From Seriola aureovittata (lineage: Eukaryota > Chordata > Actinopteri > Carangiformes > Carangidae), in the NCBI RefSeq assembly GCF_021018895.1, contig NC_079364.1, positions 4,673,401 to 4,737,400 of the forward strand: a stretch of DNA of 64,000 nt, given 5' to 3'. The notes beneath the pieces are model-generated. The model was not told the DNA's origin and searched no databases. It saw nothing but the letters and a program-made list of their open reading frames with translations. The stretch's first letter is position 1, and each line of letters starts with the position of its first letter. Shown piece after piece: positions 26,317 through 40,859 of this stretch. Made by a program: the position numbers and the translations under genes.

Positions 26317-29300
26317 GCTATTTGGCTTCCCTGTTCTCTCACATGCTAGTCTGTCATAGAGGACACACCCCTGGTGTCCTGGTCTGACCCTTGCGACTAG
26401 ACTCTCAAAAATGTTGAAGTCAGTTCTGGAAAAAATTCAGCAAAACTACTGTAAAAATTCTCTGCCATTAACCTGTGATTCTGCTTTTCTGCTGTTAGAT
26501 TTTCAAAAAGACAAGCTGAATACTTGGAAACCATTTTCATTTTAGCTTCCAGGTGTTAACTTTAAAGTGGATGGAAAATGTAAGTTCAACCCAGGTGGCG
26601 AAAAATGCAAGAAATCCACTGATGTTAAAAGTCCAAAACCTATTTGCACTTCAATCAATTCCATCTGCAAAAAACCAAATAACTTGATAAAAGCCAGTGT
26701 ACATTATATTTGAAAACAAGATATTCAAACATTAGTGCTTGGTTATTAGTGTGGGCTAATGCATAAATTGGATATTTCTGAAAGTACCTCTAAAAGCATC
26801 ATTAATGCACCATTTATATTAACAATAAGACCAGCCACATGGCGCTTCATTCACAAACAGCCTGAGCCTGCAGCACTACTGGCTTTCGAAAAGACATTAT
26901 AAGGGCATATGTTCCAATTCAAGGCATTGTAACCCATTTGAGTACTTAAGTTTTGTAGACGTGATATAGAGTAGCTAAAAGCTCAATTTTAACAGTTGAA
27001 AAAAAAAAAAAAACTGTTCATTATTATCCTTGTGCCATTTATATATTTCCTAGTGAGCTTCCCCTTTCAACTGAAACAGAAACCATGACCTGCCTGTCAA
27101 CCCTGCGGCCCTTTATTTACATTGATTGTGTCTTTGCTATAGACAGAATCACATGAAAAACATCTGTTCTAACGCCAAGCTTAGTGCTCCCTAAGGACTT
27201 GAATGGCTCAATTACAACAGAGCTCCATGTCCGCAGCACCACCCTCCAAAACAGAGCTGAGACAGCGCCCGGCACCACCTCCTGGGATCAGAAACTCCAG
27301 ATCCTGAATGTATCCAGGACCACTGCGATACAGGTATCAAATATCCCTGTGGCATTCCCACTAATGGGCCGTTACACTTACATCTGAAATACCATCAGGG
27401 TGCTGAGACATTTCAATCAACCATGGGAGCTGCTGTGTGGACGGCAGCACATCTCCACAACCTTCAAGTAAAAATCATTTGAATTCTGAGCATGTTCCCG
27501 TCAAATGAACCGCCTGTTCAGAACAGACACAGATCAAGTGTCTATGATTAAAAGGGTCGGTACTATCTTGATTTTTCTAGTTATGAGAGGTAAATTTATC
27601 CAACAAACGCACTAAGTGATTTCACAGCCAAAGTCAATGCAGTATCAGGCACATTTTTTACATTAACATTCACACATTTCCTCGATTGGAGCCACAAAGA
27701 GCATCACGTCCGCACTAATTCAACAGACAGTAATCGCACCAGTGAGTAACAACACTGAGCATCCAGAATAACTTGGACCCTACTAACTGCCATCATATTG
27801 ATTATTTATGAAAATTGTTAAGTTTTTGTTGTCTCCAAAAGGTTGCTACGCTACAGGAAAAAACAAAAACACAAACACAACAAAAAGCACACTTGCTTCT
27901 CAGTCAGTTATTAAGTGAATTGTGACTATTTCAAGTGTGTTTGCAGTGAGAGAAGATTAGGTTGCTTGTTGCAGCTAAAAATGTCTCCAATGAGCAACAT
28001 AATTATTTTAAATGAAACATATTTTTGTTGTCCATATCTGCAGTTTGTTACTCAACATGCAAATCAATAAAGTTAGAAAATACATCTAAGCAGCAAGCAG
28101 TGTTCTTCGAGTACAGAAACAAGCAGTTATAATTAGCTGCTTCCCGCTTCAGTGTGCTGAGAAGTTATTCATCCTTCAGATTCAACACTACGTCGACTCC
28201 CTTGCAGCGCAATGACTACAGTGTGCATTAAGATGCAGAGAAAAGAAGCAGCGGTGGGGAGGTGGAGAGAGAATGGGGGAAGGTACTGGAGACAGGAAAT
28301 CATTGTCTGATTCATCACTTCAGGTCTAACAGATTAAACACGGAGAGTCACTGGTGGAAGATCTGTTCCATGAATAAAATGGGATTATTTATTCAGAGAG
28401 ATAAAAGAAGTGTCAAGGTGTAATCCCTCCATAGGAATGCAAATAAATTATCTCATGGACACTACACGCCAACAAAGGCACTACAATGGATGAGCTTGGA
28501 TTTCATAAAGATGTATTCAGTCAGGATGTGTACACGTTTCTGTAAACCTGTGGTACAGTGCTTAAACCTGGGTTTATGTCTTTGGCTTTTGGCTTGTTGT
28601 AATATGAACCCACTGTGTGGTGCTCTTCGATTCTCTGACAAAAAAATAGATTAAATTTACAGCAACAGTGAGAACAAAAATATAATTTTCCAGCTTTGAA
28701 AGAATAAAAAAATAAATAAAAAAGGCCCCATGTTCCCTCAGTGCCATTGTTCATCGTCTCAGTGCCAATTGTATTTCCTACAGCCCTGCAGGCAGACCGT
28801 GTCCAGCAATATTTCATTGGACAACACATGGTAGAAATCTCTATTTCTTGTAACAAAGGAGGCTGATGGAGAGAAAGTTTGTCCAGCTTCCCTTCCCCGC
28901 CTCTCTCCAAATGTGGCGGATTTACACCATGGGCTCAGTGATGGAGGTAGGGCCGAGGTTAAGAGGCTGTAAAGTGTGTGTATATGTGGGGTGGTGGTGG
29001 GGGGCGGATTGGCTGGAGGAAAGAGAAGAACCTCCATCTCCACACTCGGGGCTACAGATGAAAAGCAGCACCTTTTTTTTTTTTTTTTTTTTACCCTCAT
29101 CCCTCCTTATCACTTGGAAAATTCCTGGTGTGTAAAATTGAATTCCGGCGGTATTTCCCAGGATCAAGATGAGAGGGCAGGGATTGGTGAAAACATAATG
29201 TGGAGAAGCTGGGACAACTGCTCTTAACACTGCTCAATCCCTCTCTTTTACACACATTCACATTCACAACCACACACACACACACGCACAACAGTGCCTC

Positions 29301-30120
29301 TGTATTCCTAGAACAAAGGCAAAAGTGGATACACATTAAGCAAATGATGCAAACAAAAACCCACTTCCAGCATCACACATGCTGATCCGGTGGCTCTGTG
29401 ATGTTGCATGTGTTCACACCCGAGCAGCAGCAGCAAACGACAGGAAGAAGCCCTTTTGTCGTTTTTTAATCTAGAATTTCACCTTCCTGTTTCTATCTAT
29501 TCCAGTCACATACACACACACACAACCTGAGCCCGGAGCTATCCTAACAGGTGCTGCACATGGATTTTCTTTTATTTTTTATGAGCTTGAGGTGGGAAAA
29601 AAAATGGCATACCTAATAATATGAAATATATCCACTGGCAAAAACTCATCAAAATAACTGCTCTTAGAGGAAAAACAATTAAACGGTGAAAGTGGTAGCA
29701 GCATTTAAGTCTGATGGGGGGTGGGCAGCTTTAAAATAAGCTCTCCCCAGATACAACAAACGCTAGGTCTCAGCTTTAATTATAACCTCATTATTCAATT
29801 AAATGAAAGACAAAAGAGTCCTTAATTTATAAAGACTGTTCCCGATTCACAGCCACCTGCTCAAACGATGAAAAAATGTCTCGTTCTCGATGCGTATGTG
29901 TGGATGTATGTGGATACAATGACCACAGCACAGAGGAAATCCCATCGCCGCAGGAGCGAGCTGAAGCACCTGTTCATCGGCCGAGCACCTCCTCTGAACC
30001 AGACTGAACCAGATCCTACCCACTGACCCCCAGACAGGGATTACAATGTTGTGTGAGTCAGAACAGCCGGACCATCACACACCCTGCTGAGTGTGTTACT
30101 GTCAACACCGTTTCTCCGGC

Positions 30121-30123
<3 letters not shown>

Positions 30124-30188
<65 letters not shown>
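30124..30188 (+). repeat. (CA)n microsatellite
   Basis: Perfect CA run of about 32 units. Confidence 0.97.
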
Positions 30189-30195
<7 letters not shown>

Positions 30196-32423
30196 GAAGC
30201 TGAACTCCAACTGAAAATGTACATACAGTATACTGGTGATTTGTACGGTTCAAATTCAGCTGTATGTTGTACTGTTGCCCATTCTGCCTAATGAAACAGA
30301 ACATATTTTTCTCAAGTCTGTCTTTTTTCCAGCAGGGTAGAAAATTAATGAAGGCAGACGGCAGAAATACTGTCTTAAACTGAACTAAAAATCTGTTCAT
30401 GCAATTAAAAATGAGTGGAGACATGCAGGTTTGATGTATACATTTGCATTTCAATAAGTTATCTCATCTTTTATTTTGTTAGATGAAGATAGACACACAA
30501 GTTTATCTTGTTTTATATTACTGTCTCAGTAAAACTGCTGTCGTGTTTTGGCCACTGTAGGCGAAGATGATTCTCATTTAGAGACAATGAAGTGATTTTT
30601 GTTCAAGCAGAAAAACATGTCTCTCATTATCAAATTAGTTGCAATTCTAGAAATGACATCCGTATATATTTATTTTTGAAATGAATCATTGCTGTTGTAC
30701 AAATTTGCAGAATCACCAAAAATGAACAGCGAATGTTGTAAATCCTGAAGCTGGTCTGAACATGACCATAAAATACAGATTGAAGATGTCTTTCCAGGGT
30801 CATCAAGGATGTCCTTCCTGACAGGAAGCTGAGCAGGCATTTGGTATGTGATGGGTCAGTGTATTAGGGGGCCCAGCTAGCCAATCGTGTTGCCCCGTAG
30901 CTGAAGTCCAGGCCATCCCACCAGCCTCTGCCACCTGTCCTTCACCCTCCCTCGGGGTGTGGGGAGAGGGTGACGGCCAGATGGCTCTTGAGGTCCAAGC
31001 ACCATCCTGAGTGCAGCATCCTCCCCACCCCCAGCCTCAGAGCTCCTGGTCCCACCTCCACCCTCTGACCCTCCCTCCCTTTCCCCAGTCCAAACCCCTG
31101 AGCCCCAACGCTCGTCAGTGCTGCATGACTGAGCAAACACAGTCCTTCACCAAAATAAATCCCCCGTCTCTCCTATGCAGCTGCTTGGTTTGCAAGAAAA
31201 GCTTAGCCGGTGCCTAAAAGAGCCTTCATCTCTACTGGCAAAGCGGCGTTCATGACATTAAGATTTTCACTATCACAAAGTGCCAGAACCTGCTTCTGAT
31301 GCTAACAAAAAATCTTTAAGAGAAAATGGTTTGTGTCTGTTCCAGCCACAGAGTACCTCAGCTAAATAAGATAATGAGTACTAGCCAATGCGATCTCTGA
31401 AGATAGTAATCATCTATCTGAGCCATCCAGTCGGGCCGGCTGGAGAGGAGCAACTGTTAAAGAGGGATAATGTCTACAATAGGTTCTAAATAATCTCACA
31501 AGGCTGCTCATTTGTCATCACGCTATCCTATCTCTCTGATATTACATTCAATTAGTTTCAGATACCAGCAGTGCAGGGCTGCTGGCACGCACAATCAATC
31601 AAACGCTGTCAATGACAAATCGTCACCCCTCTGGTCGCTCTCTATATCTAGGCAACAGGCCAACGTAGCAGTGGAGACATGATTGGGGGCGGTGATCACC
31701 AAGTCTAATGGATGTCTCAACCTGGGGTCAGAATCCAGCGTCAATTCTCGCTGAGAGCAAAAAGATGGGCCCATCATTCAAATCCGTTCAGGTCGAAAAT
31801 ATGCGCAGTACTGTACGCTGCAGACGGCTATGGCCTTCACTGTTTGTTAGCTTGTTTAAGAGAATTATGCAGGAGGGCACTGACTGCAGTAATCTGAGTG
31901 GTGGGCAGCACAGATGTTGCAGTCCTAATGAACAGGTTGGCAGCTGAGGGAGGGTACGGCCACAGTGACCTTGCCCATATGTCTGGCTAAATGTCCACTG
32001 TTGGGAGGAAATACTGTCGAGAGAGCAGTAAAAAGCTATTTTTCTGTTGCCTACATTATCTTTACGAGCACAATGATCTGATACAACTCAGGCATATGTC
32101 GTAATGGAAACATAAACACCTTAACCCTTTCAGAATGAAGTGATGATCTGAGAAAGATCAGCATCTTTCCTCAATCTCTGACAGCTGAAATCCACATAAA
32201 GCAGGTAGTTACAACAACTGCAATCTACTAGTGATCTGATACTCCCAGCAATGAAGATGTTTCCATGTACCACAAGCCAAACATTGTGGATTCAAGACAC
32301 TGAAATGAGTTTCATTGGCAGGATCCCTGGGCTCAGTCTCAGGAACATGCTGAGGAGCTCAGAAAAGTGGAGGAGGAGATGAGAGCAGAAACGCTGTGAC
32401 TTTGCAGAGGAAGAAGCCAGTAC

Positions 32424-32554
32424 AGGTGGTTCAGCATCTGATCAGGATGCCTCCATGATGCCTCCCTGTGGAGGTTCTCCAGGATCATCCAACAAGGAGA
32501 ACAACCCAGGGCTGGATGGATGGATGGATGGATGGATGGATGGATGGATGGATG
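32424..32554 (+). mobile_element. Rex-type retrotransposon 3' end with (GGAT)n tail
   Basis: 'ggtggttcagcatctgatca', 'ggatgcctcc' and 'gaggttctcc' match the 3' part of the same fish retroposon as the 9108-9250 fragment. It runs into a (GGAT)n tail at 32512-32554, the expected end of this element type. Confidence 0.6.
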
Positions 32555-32707
32555 CTGGTGTGCATGTAAGCATGCAGGTATTTAGGCTTACTAACTTTAA
32601 GAGCATTCTTCGGTTTGATAACTGTCTTTACATCACTTTATAAATCAGATTGTAGTGAGGATGACTGTAATTTCCCACCATAATCTGTCAGTTTAACTAT
32701 TGGCTGG

Positions 32708-32842
32708 TAGGGCTGGGCAATACGGCCAAAAATGTTACCACAATAAACATTTTCATATCAGTTAATATTGATCATTATTTTTCATTTTTAATTACCTATT
32801 TGTTAAATAATATCGTACATATCGTTTTATCGCCCAGGCCTA
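32708..32842 (+). mobile_element. Short hAT-like MITE (135 bp)
   Basis: Terminal inverted repeats TAGGGCTGGGCAATA and ATCGCCCAGGCCTA enclose AT-rich sequence. No convincing 8-bp target duplication is seen, so it is probably old. Confidence 0.6.
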
Positions 32843-34648
32843 CAAGCCAGTGTCTCATCATCAAGTTTCACATCACTGGACCACTCCAAGTCTGGAAAGA
32901 AACTGAAGTTTACTAGCCAGGCGTCTCCCGCTGAGTGTGTAACCTGAGGTTCAGGATTAAGTCCATCTTGTGAAGGAAATAAACAAAGCCATGTAGGATT
33001 TCCCACTCATCTGTGTCTCTTAACTAATTATGAGAGTGTTACAGAATGACTGCAGCAGAGCAGTCAGCGACACACACATCCACCGTAAACACCTCATTAT
33101 CCTACAGAACCCCACCCAACCGCATCAAACGCCCCTTAATGAGCAGTCAGAAACTAGACTGGTGAAAATAAATACATAATTTCCAATGGCTCTGATTGAG
33201 CAATTAGTGTCACATTGCCTTTCATCTTCATTGAGCTGAATCAATAGTAGATTCCATTAGAGAATGGTCTCTGTCACCTTCTGAATGTCCTTCGTCGTTT
33301 GTATCAGACACCAGTGGAGTCGGTGGAGATCTGCTGTCGGACTCGTCTTTGGTTTAAAAACATACCGAACTATTGAAATACTGCACATTTTTTCTATTAA
33401 TGTTCTCCCGATGGTCTGTTTGAAGACCTTGCACTTTCTCAGCATAATGAACCCCTGGCTGTGCATAATGAACATACTGTGAACATTAGAGTGGTAAAAC
33501 TGGACTGTATCCATACAAATCAAAGAGCAGTTGAATAACATGGCATTCAGTGTTTCAGTAGCGCTCCCTCAAGAGCCGGGCTGTATGGGAGGCGGGGATA
33601 TCCCATATGCTGCACAGACATTGTTAATCAAAGATGGGCTCAGAGCTCCTTTTCTTTGACTGTGCTCCAATAAATGAAGCATGCACGTATAGACCTGGAG
33701 TTCACAGGTGTTTAAATCTTTTTAGAACCTAATTTCACGCTGGCTCTCACAAATCTGTAACGGAGAGGAGACGCAACGCATGAATCAAAAATGATGAATA
33801 TGTAATGCTGTTGTCAGACAAAAACCTACTTTTTAGTAACTCAGAAAGGCAACCTCTTCTTCTTTTATCTTTTTAGGGAAAGTAATTTCCATGTTGTATA
33901 TGTTTTTGGGAACCAAGTAATATTTGGTCAAACCAAACGACATCTGATGCATAGTAATGTGAACGCACCAATTTATCACCAAACACCCCACTTTCCATGA
34001 CTTCTTCAGTGCTGCTGGGGGTTTCTACCAGGTTCTTATGTAGATAAAATGGACATAGTCTACATCTTTAATCCTTCCTTGAGTGCAGCTCTGCAATACA
34101 TAACACTAGATATCACATCTCATGGAGTCCAGTCCAGTGATATCAACTGACTACAAACAGGCAGGTTTCTGATAGTCTGCAGTTCTGCTCCGTCAAACAT
34201 TGAGCCCCGATTCACCACAACACAATACATCCCTCTCTGCTTTCCCATGTAGGGCCGTGATTGCTGCTCAATGAACATTAATATACGGAGCAGGGGACAA
34301 TTGAAGGAGTAAATCTACAAAGAGAACAAAATCCAATTACCTCCTACTGGGGCGAATATCACATATAGGATCGTGAACTCACACAGCCTGGGTAATTGTC
34401 TGGGGACATTGAATCTTACTGCATGAGGAGCCTGGGGTAATTCTCCAACAATGAGTGTCCGTGCGTCCAGGTTCCTACCTCAGTGCTTTCAATTTATTTA
34501 AGTCGGCTGATGTCCATTAAGAGGGAAGGTGAGTATTGGCTAAGTCTAGCACAACCTCTCTTCCCTGGAGAGCGCCGGGCCTCGTCTGGTCCCCCCGACC
34601 GATGATGACGCCACGTTTGCGGCTGCAAGTGAGGCTTCTGATGAAATC

Positions 34649-34674
34649 TAGATCTAGATCTAGATCTAGATCTA
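34649..34674 (+). repeat. (TAGATC)n palindromic hexamer array
   Basis: About four tandem copies of TAGATC, each copy containing the palindrome AGATCT across the junction. Confidence 0.9.
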
Positions 34675-36802
34675 CATGTTGCTGCTGATAATTCATTGAG
34701 CAAAAACTCACTTTATGAATGGTATCAGGGTCCATTGAAAAAAAAATGTTGTAGATATTTAGCTCCATGCTGCATCCTGAACACTGAGGATACTGAAGCC
34801 CTTGTGCCACTTCGCTTCCAGAAAGAGGCTCGGCAGTCTGGAAAATTGGAAAACAGCAGCTGGGGCTTTGGTCGCATCAATTAATATTCATGTTCTACAT
34901 AATCCCATGTGATTAATTTAACACACCTGATCGAATCAATAATTTACAGGGGGAGGACCAGGGAGGACGGGAAAAAGGAATAAACCTTCTTATTAAATCT
35001 GATCCCAGGCGCACCTTTAGCTGAGGGACCAGAGTCCAGCAAACCTCCACACCATCTGAAACGGAGCCAGACTTAGCTAGTGACCAAACTCAAACAGCTG
35101 TCTACTCTTCAGCTGCTCCGAGTGGTGGACCCCACGTGTAGGAAAAACCGGATGAGATCACCCACCCAGAGGAATTGGGGATCCCTCCTGTTTTGCTACC
35201 TTAGCTGTAAACACATAGTAAACAGAACGGTGGATGTGGCATTAAAGCTGTAAGTCAGCTGAGTCAGCGTCCACAGCAGGAAAGCAGGAGAAATTCAGTC
35301 CGCCACCACATTAAAGGGTTCATACACACAAGGAGCTGTCAGTTATTTTCATCCTGCAGAGGACCAAGTAATCCTTCATCTAAAGTCAAGCCACAAAAAA
35401 ACAGGAAAACCAGAGCTATGAGGTTTGCATACAACAACAGCACTACATCAACATCATGTGGAAAATGCAGAGCGAAGCTGAAACGGGGAAAATGAGTCGC
35501 GGTATCAAGTGCTCCATCAATCTTAGTGCAGACTGCTGAAGTAATTCTACACAACCACAGAGCATCAAAGAAGACTTAACAGACGCCTTGATGCTTTCAC
35601 TCACTCTTTGGCTTTGAATCAATCACGTTAAGCTTCCTTTGACACCTCGTTTATGTAGCAGAGGTCGAATCAGGTCAAAATGCAGATATTCAAGGTATTT
35701 TTGATTTTGCAAGAAGACAAACAGTTTTTCTTTTTTGTTAACAATTTTGAATCTAAATGTACAATTTCCAAGACATTTGGAGTTCAGGGGATGTTAAGTT
35801 AAGTAGCAACAGTTTTGTTTTGCTTGTTGACCACCTATGCATCAACCTATCCGGACTCAGCTGTCAACATTCAAACTCTACCTTCAAAGATTGCTTGTCC
35901 ACTCTACACTCAAAAGCACTCAGTCAGCCTTGCTGTACTCTCAAACCGTCACACATCACAGAGCAGACAGGTAGATCGGGAGGATCAAAAAGAGGATCAG
36001 TCGTTAACTCACCCTTTTCTGGTCCTCCAAGCAGTGCAGCACAGGCTTCCTCCTCGGGTGCTGTTGTGGACTAGCCTCTGCTCCCGCCTCCATCTTCCCA
36101 TAAGTGAGTGAGTCCTCAGGTTCTTCCACAGCTAAATATCCTTCTCGGGAATGAAGGGAAATACCTGCTCACAGTATTTCAGTCCCCTTCCCACTTGGTT
36201 CCCAGTTGTGGTGCATGAATGTCTATCCAAAAAAAAAAAGAGCAAAAGCTGTCTGTCCATCAACTTTGTTTCATGAAAAAGATGGCACCCAATCTCTGGG
36301 GGGATCCAACCTCAGCCACATGTCGTGTCTCAGTCATATCGTTTCTTGATGGTTTTTCTTTGCAGTTCCTGGTGAAGAGGGGCTGGCCTGAAGTGAGCAT
36401 CAGGGCAGAGAGCAGGAACAGAAGATAGGCAGGATGGTCCTCTCCCCGAAAAACATCTTCTAATCTAAAAGGAGGATGCGATCAACATGATGTGAGGTTC
36501 AATCTGTCTCCCTCTGGACAGACAATGTGGGCAGGTTTCGGTTTCCATGTAGCAAAATGAGCAGACTTCAGGGAACATCCACCAGTATAAAAAGAAAAAA
36601 GCAAAAAAATGTCCAGCGAAAGCAGATGTGTAAAAGCTGGTGTCACTCACAGCAAAGGTCACATCTGGTATCCCAACAGCGAACAATTGCCTGTGTTGAG
36701 AAACAAAACAGAGTTAAATTGAAGCATCATAGCAAAGGCTGTGGTGTCAGAAAGAACTTGAGATACTTGTTCAGTATCAGACTATGAATTATTATACTAG
36801 GT

Positions 36803-36805
<3 letters not shown>

Positions 36806-36842
<37 letters not shown>
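36806..36842 (+). repeat. (TA)n microsatellite
   Basis: Perfect TA run of about 18 units. Confidence 0.95.
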
Positions 36843-36846
<4 letters not shown>

Positions 36847-39209
36847 GGTAACATTATTATTATTATCAATACATTATAATAAGTTAAAGTTGACTTGTGC
36901 TGACTGAGTATTTACAAGATTTTTGTTTTATTTGTTATTGTCAACACATCCAGAGAAAAGACCAAAACCAACAAATCATTAGTCCATGTCTCAATACTTC
37001 CCCAACCTGTCTGCAGGACTCAGCTACAAGTCCACTCCATCCATTCCTAGTCACATTACATTAAAAAAAAGGTTAATAATTTCCATAGGCAGCTGAGCAC
37101 TGTTAGTTTTAGCAAATGTTACTAAAACTGGAGAAAACTGCATATTTGGAGCTACTTTCAGCCAAGGATTAATGCACATTTTGTGCTCTTGTGGGTATTT
37201 ACAGCAGCAGGATGGAGTGTGCAAGATCGACTCAAACCAAATGATACAGTGCACACATTCATTGCAATAAAGGAACATAATCCCAGTGCAACAGTGTGGC
37301 TCACTGATGTGTTTTTAATACTTTTGGAGCAAGAACTGAAGTGTACGGCACAGGGGAATGAGATGTTGGCTATATCAGACTTTAAACATAGAATACTTGT
37401 TTGCAGGATCAGTTCATGGTTGGTTGCAGTCTTTTCATGGGATTTGCTGCCAATAACAAAAATGCACAACATCACCAGCAGTATCCTTTAAATGCTGCGC
37501 AAGGACCATTTGTATCTAGTGCTCAGGACATAGTTTACCCAACAAACCGCCGGCTAATTGCTGCAGGTGTGGGCTTTTCAACAGTCACGCCATGAAAAAA
37601 CACTTCTTAAATCCTAACTAGCTAACTTTTTCGTGGTCACAAACTTGCTATCGTGCTATGCAGTTCTTAGAGTTATCGTAAACGTGACTTTTTAGCCTCC
37701 GTTTGACAACAAACATTAACTCAAGAGTTACAATGTGGAACAAATTGCTTGCCGAAGGTTTGAGCTACTGCAGCATCCCTGCAGGAGAATCTGCGAGCAC
37801 TCACAGGCTGCCTGAGAGACTGGCTGCTGCTCCGAGCTTTCTGGAAACTGTTCGTAATTGGCTAAATTGACGAACAATAAAGAAACTACGAGGAGAAATA
37901 AACATTATACAAGAGTTTCCTTGTGAAGAAATGATGCTCACCCCGCACTTCTCTGTTTCTTTCCTTCCCGGTGGAGATGATCCCTGCCTCGTGTGCTGCG
38001 CTGTCCGTTCCTCTGGCTGCGAGCGGAGCAGCCAGCTGCTGCATTCACGTGCTGTAGGAAACATCGTGATGGTCAACAATGTGGACGTTGTCGCCTCACG
38101 ATTTCTTTGCAGCACAAACCACAAACTCTTTTAAATATTACCAACAAACATGTTTTCTAAAAAATTGCTTTAAATGTGCTTTGTTTTGTCCTTTTTTGTG
38201 CTTTTCATTTGGTAAAGCAAATTGTGACCTTGTTTTGCAAAGTGCTGCAAAAATAAAGTTTGTTGTATATCTTATTTTACAAGTGAGAAGGGAAAACAGC
38301 TGTGTATTTCATCCTTTCATGATCATTTTTACTTTTGTTAGACTGTTATCCCAAATAACTGTCACAATTTTTAAACTAGAGAAAAAATATGCTGGATGTG
38401 ACATCTCTCAGCAGTGAAGCACTTAGAGATACACACCAGCATCAACTGTACACAGTTCTCCAGCTTTTTAGATAAAGAAAATAACTGATATATACCAGCA
38501 TCCTTAGGTTTAAATTCTAAGGAGAAATTCTTAAAAGACTTCATTAGAAATTGTCGCTATTTTCTGTCATTTTACAGAAAAAAACGATAAAGAAAGAAAA
38601 TAATTAAAGCTGATGAATTGATCTGAAAATAGCCGTTATATGTGGCCCTGTGGAACATAAATAAACGCAGGAAATACAAATACATCTCTGGCTCTACCTC
38701 TGGTAGTTTTATAATTGTAACATAATAGCTTTAAAAAAAGAAAAACGGTATAAAGTTGAAAATCGTAACCAAAGTATTAAAGATTATTTCTTGGTCCAAG
38801 GCAGACCTATTTACCATAGATACCGATTGAGTTTTTTTTTTTTTTTTTCTGATAAGCAGAGAGTTGGCCCATATCAAACCCCTATGAACTACTGTGCTTA
38901 CCAATTCGTAGTGGGTACTCTAATTTACGAGGGGTACCTGATGGCAGCATCAGGGTCCCACTCGCTTTCTCTTACATCCGTAACATTACGTCACTAGATG
39001 CTTCGAGCTCCGCTGTTCTCTCTCAACATCCTTGAAGGCGCCCGTCGGTTTCCATGGCGACTCCGGGTACAGAGAGCTTTACTGCCACCTAGCGCCAAAA
39101 TAGAGACACGACAACAAGATGCGGAGCCTCTTCAGTTGTACTCTGATATTGATTCATTTTGAAACTCTGAGTGACTGTAATGCAGTCCATGCTAGTGTCA
39201 AAGTTTTTT

Positions 39210-39285
39210 ACGAACCAAACAATCAATTATTAAAAAATAATCAGCAGATTAATCCCTAGAGACAATTATCACCAGTTGTAGTCCC
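39210..39285 (-). mobile_element. Terminal fragment of the hAT-like MITE seen at 3146-3464
   Basis: Reverse-strand sequence reads tgggactacaactggtgata then attaatctgctgattatt, matching the start of the common GGGCTGCAACTAA element. It is truncated. Confidence 0.5.
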
Positions 39286-40094
39286 ATACAAAAAAAATGA
39301 AGCTGCACCTCAACCAGCTAACAGTAAATGATGCTTACATGAGTAATAATTATCTAATTACATAAAAGTATAACGGTCACAGGGGCTTTTTCTCTGCACT
39401 TTATGTTTCCTACTTCCTATGTTTTCATGATTATACTTTGATTATACATGATAATTTGATTGCAAGCTTTTTCTTAAGTACAATTTTCAACGTAGGACTT
39501 ATCCTTCTCTATATTTGCAGTGCCATTACAATACTTTTATTTCAAGGATAGGTTCACAATTTAAGTCTGTAAAACAACATTCAGATGTTTTGCTTGTTGT
39601 AATCAATCCTATTCATACTGGCCATTAAAAAACAGTATTAAAATGCATTTTCAACATAAGTGATGCAGTCCTCATTTTGTGCACACATCCAAAGTTTAAG
39701 CAGTCTGAGTTAGTCAAACCACACTGTTATCTTCCAAAAATACCTTTTTTTAATGAAAAATTCAGTATTTGTGTATCATCGGACAGTCTAAAAGAGGGGA
39801 TTTTGCATTAAAAAGGCTGCAAAATTTGGAAGATATGCATTTGATTTGATTAATCTGGAAGGTTGAAGCCTCATGTTAGATTCAGATAAACTTTTAAATA
39901 CACAATTGAGAAGGAACGCTGGGGATTTTGCCCTCTATAACTTACATTGAAAGTAAATAAGGAGTTTTTAATGGCCTGTTTTAATATTCATATAGGCACC
40001 TGAGTATTGTTTTAAGGCAGACTTGAAAGATTGTGAACCTCTCCTCTAAGTATAGGACCTGAACACTTAATGGACTACACAGACTGTGGTAGGA

Positions 40095-40859
40095 CTACGT
40101 GCGCCTGGTCTGGGCCCGCCTACATCCCTACATGGAGGAAGTGGAGGTTGGTGTTGGGCTGACGTGAGCAACATGCTTATACTGGGCGGGCCAAATGCTA
40201 GTGGTCACCCACACAACTGGGCAAACTTCTCTCCACTATAGTAAAGTTGACCAAGACGGAGGCCACTGTTTACAAGTAGCGGGGAAAAAGAAATCCAAGA
40301 CCCGTGCACATTTTCTACTATTTCACTTTGGGTTTATACGTTTCTACTGCTGCTTCATACGCGGAAAAGTGCTCTTGTGTTTAAAAAAAAAAAATCCACT
40401 TCTGCAGGCTGGAACTCAAGGCACATTATCGTGAAGATGGGACAATACCACTGAACAAGGCTTATTTCGTGGATTTGGGTAAGTCTACGCATGTTTGTGA
40501 ATTTGTCTTGGCTTAAAAGAATAAAATCAGAGCGTTTCGTTCAACTACAGCTGTTTCGGTGTCCCTGGGTTACTGCTTCGCCCCGGTAAACTGATTTCCA
40601 TGCAGGCCGTGTAACTTCAGCTAAAGTGCTTATTGTTTCTTCAACGTTTTAACTTGAAACCGCTGCCATGTGAGAAGTTTCAGGATTATCCGGTTTTTCC
40701 GTGTTTCGTTACGTGAGTTAATGTTAGTTCTAAACCTTATCGGGCGGCGGGCGCTCGTAGCTGGCTACGTGACAACAAACGTTAAACCGTTAACCGCGAC
40801 TAAACATATTCCTCTTAAACACACAGCGACGTTGTCCTTGTAACGTTAGTGCTGATTCG
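40095..40859. other. Region just upstream of the e2f8 promoter
   Basis: Noncoding sequence with rising CpG content (about 40,730-40,800). A perfect donor consensus (GGATTTG|GGTAAGT area, 40,470-40,484) could close an alternative e2f8 first exon, but nothing else supports this. Confidence 0.35.

Larger units (their letters stand above)
21473..40094. other. Noncoding segment up to the e2f8 promoter area
   Basis: No exon recognised in about 18.6 kb. It contains microsatellites (22764-22831, 26241-26315, 30124-30188, 36806-36842), the percomorph repeat at 23400-23790, an orphan 127-codon ORF at 25393-25776, a T18 run near 29073, a GC-rich patch at about 30850-31150, the Rex-type fragment at 32424-32554, MITEs, and a (TAGATC)n array near 34650. 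Confidence 0.4.

Noticed and set aside
1..40000. nav2 exons expected from synteny
   Set aside because: I looked on the minus strand for the calponin-homology and N-terminal sequences and found none, so no nav2 feature is reported.
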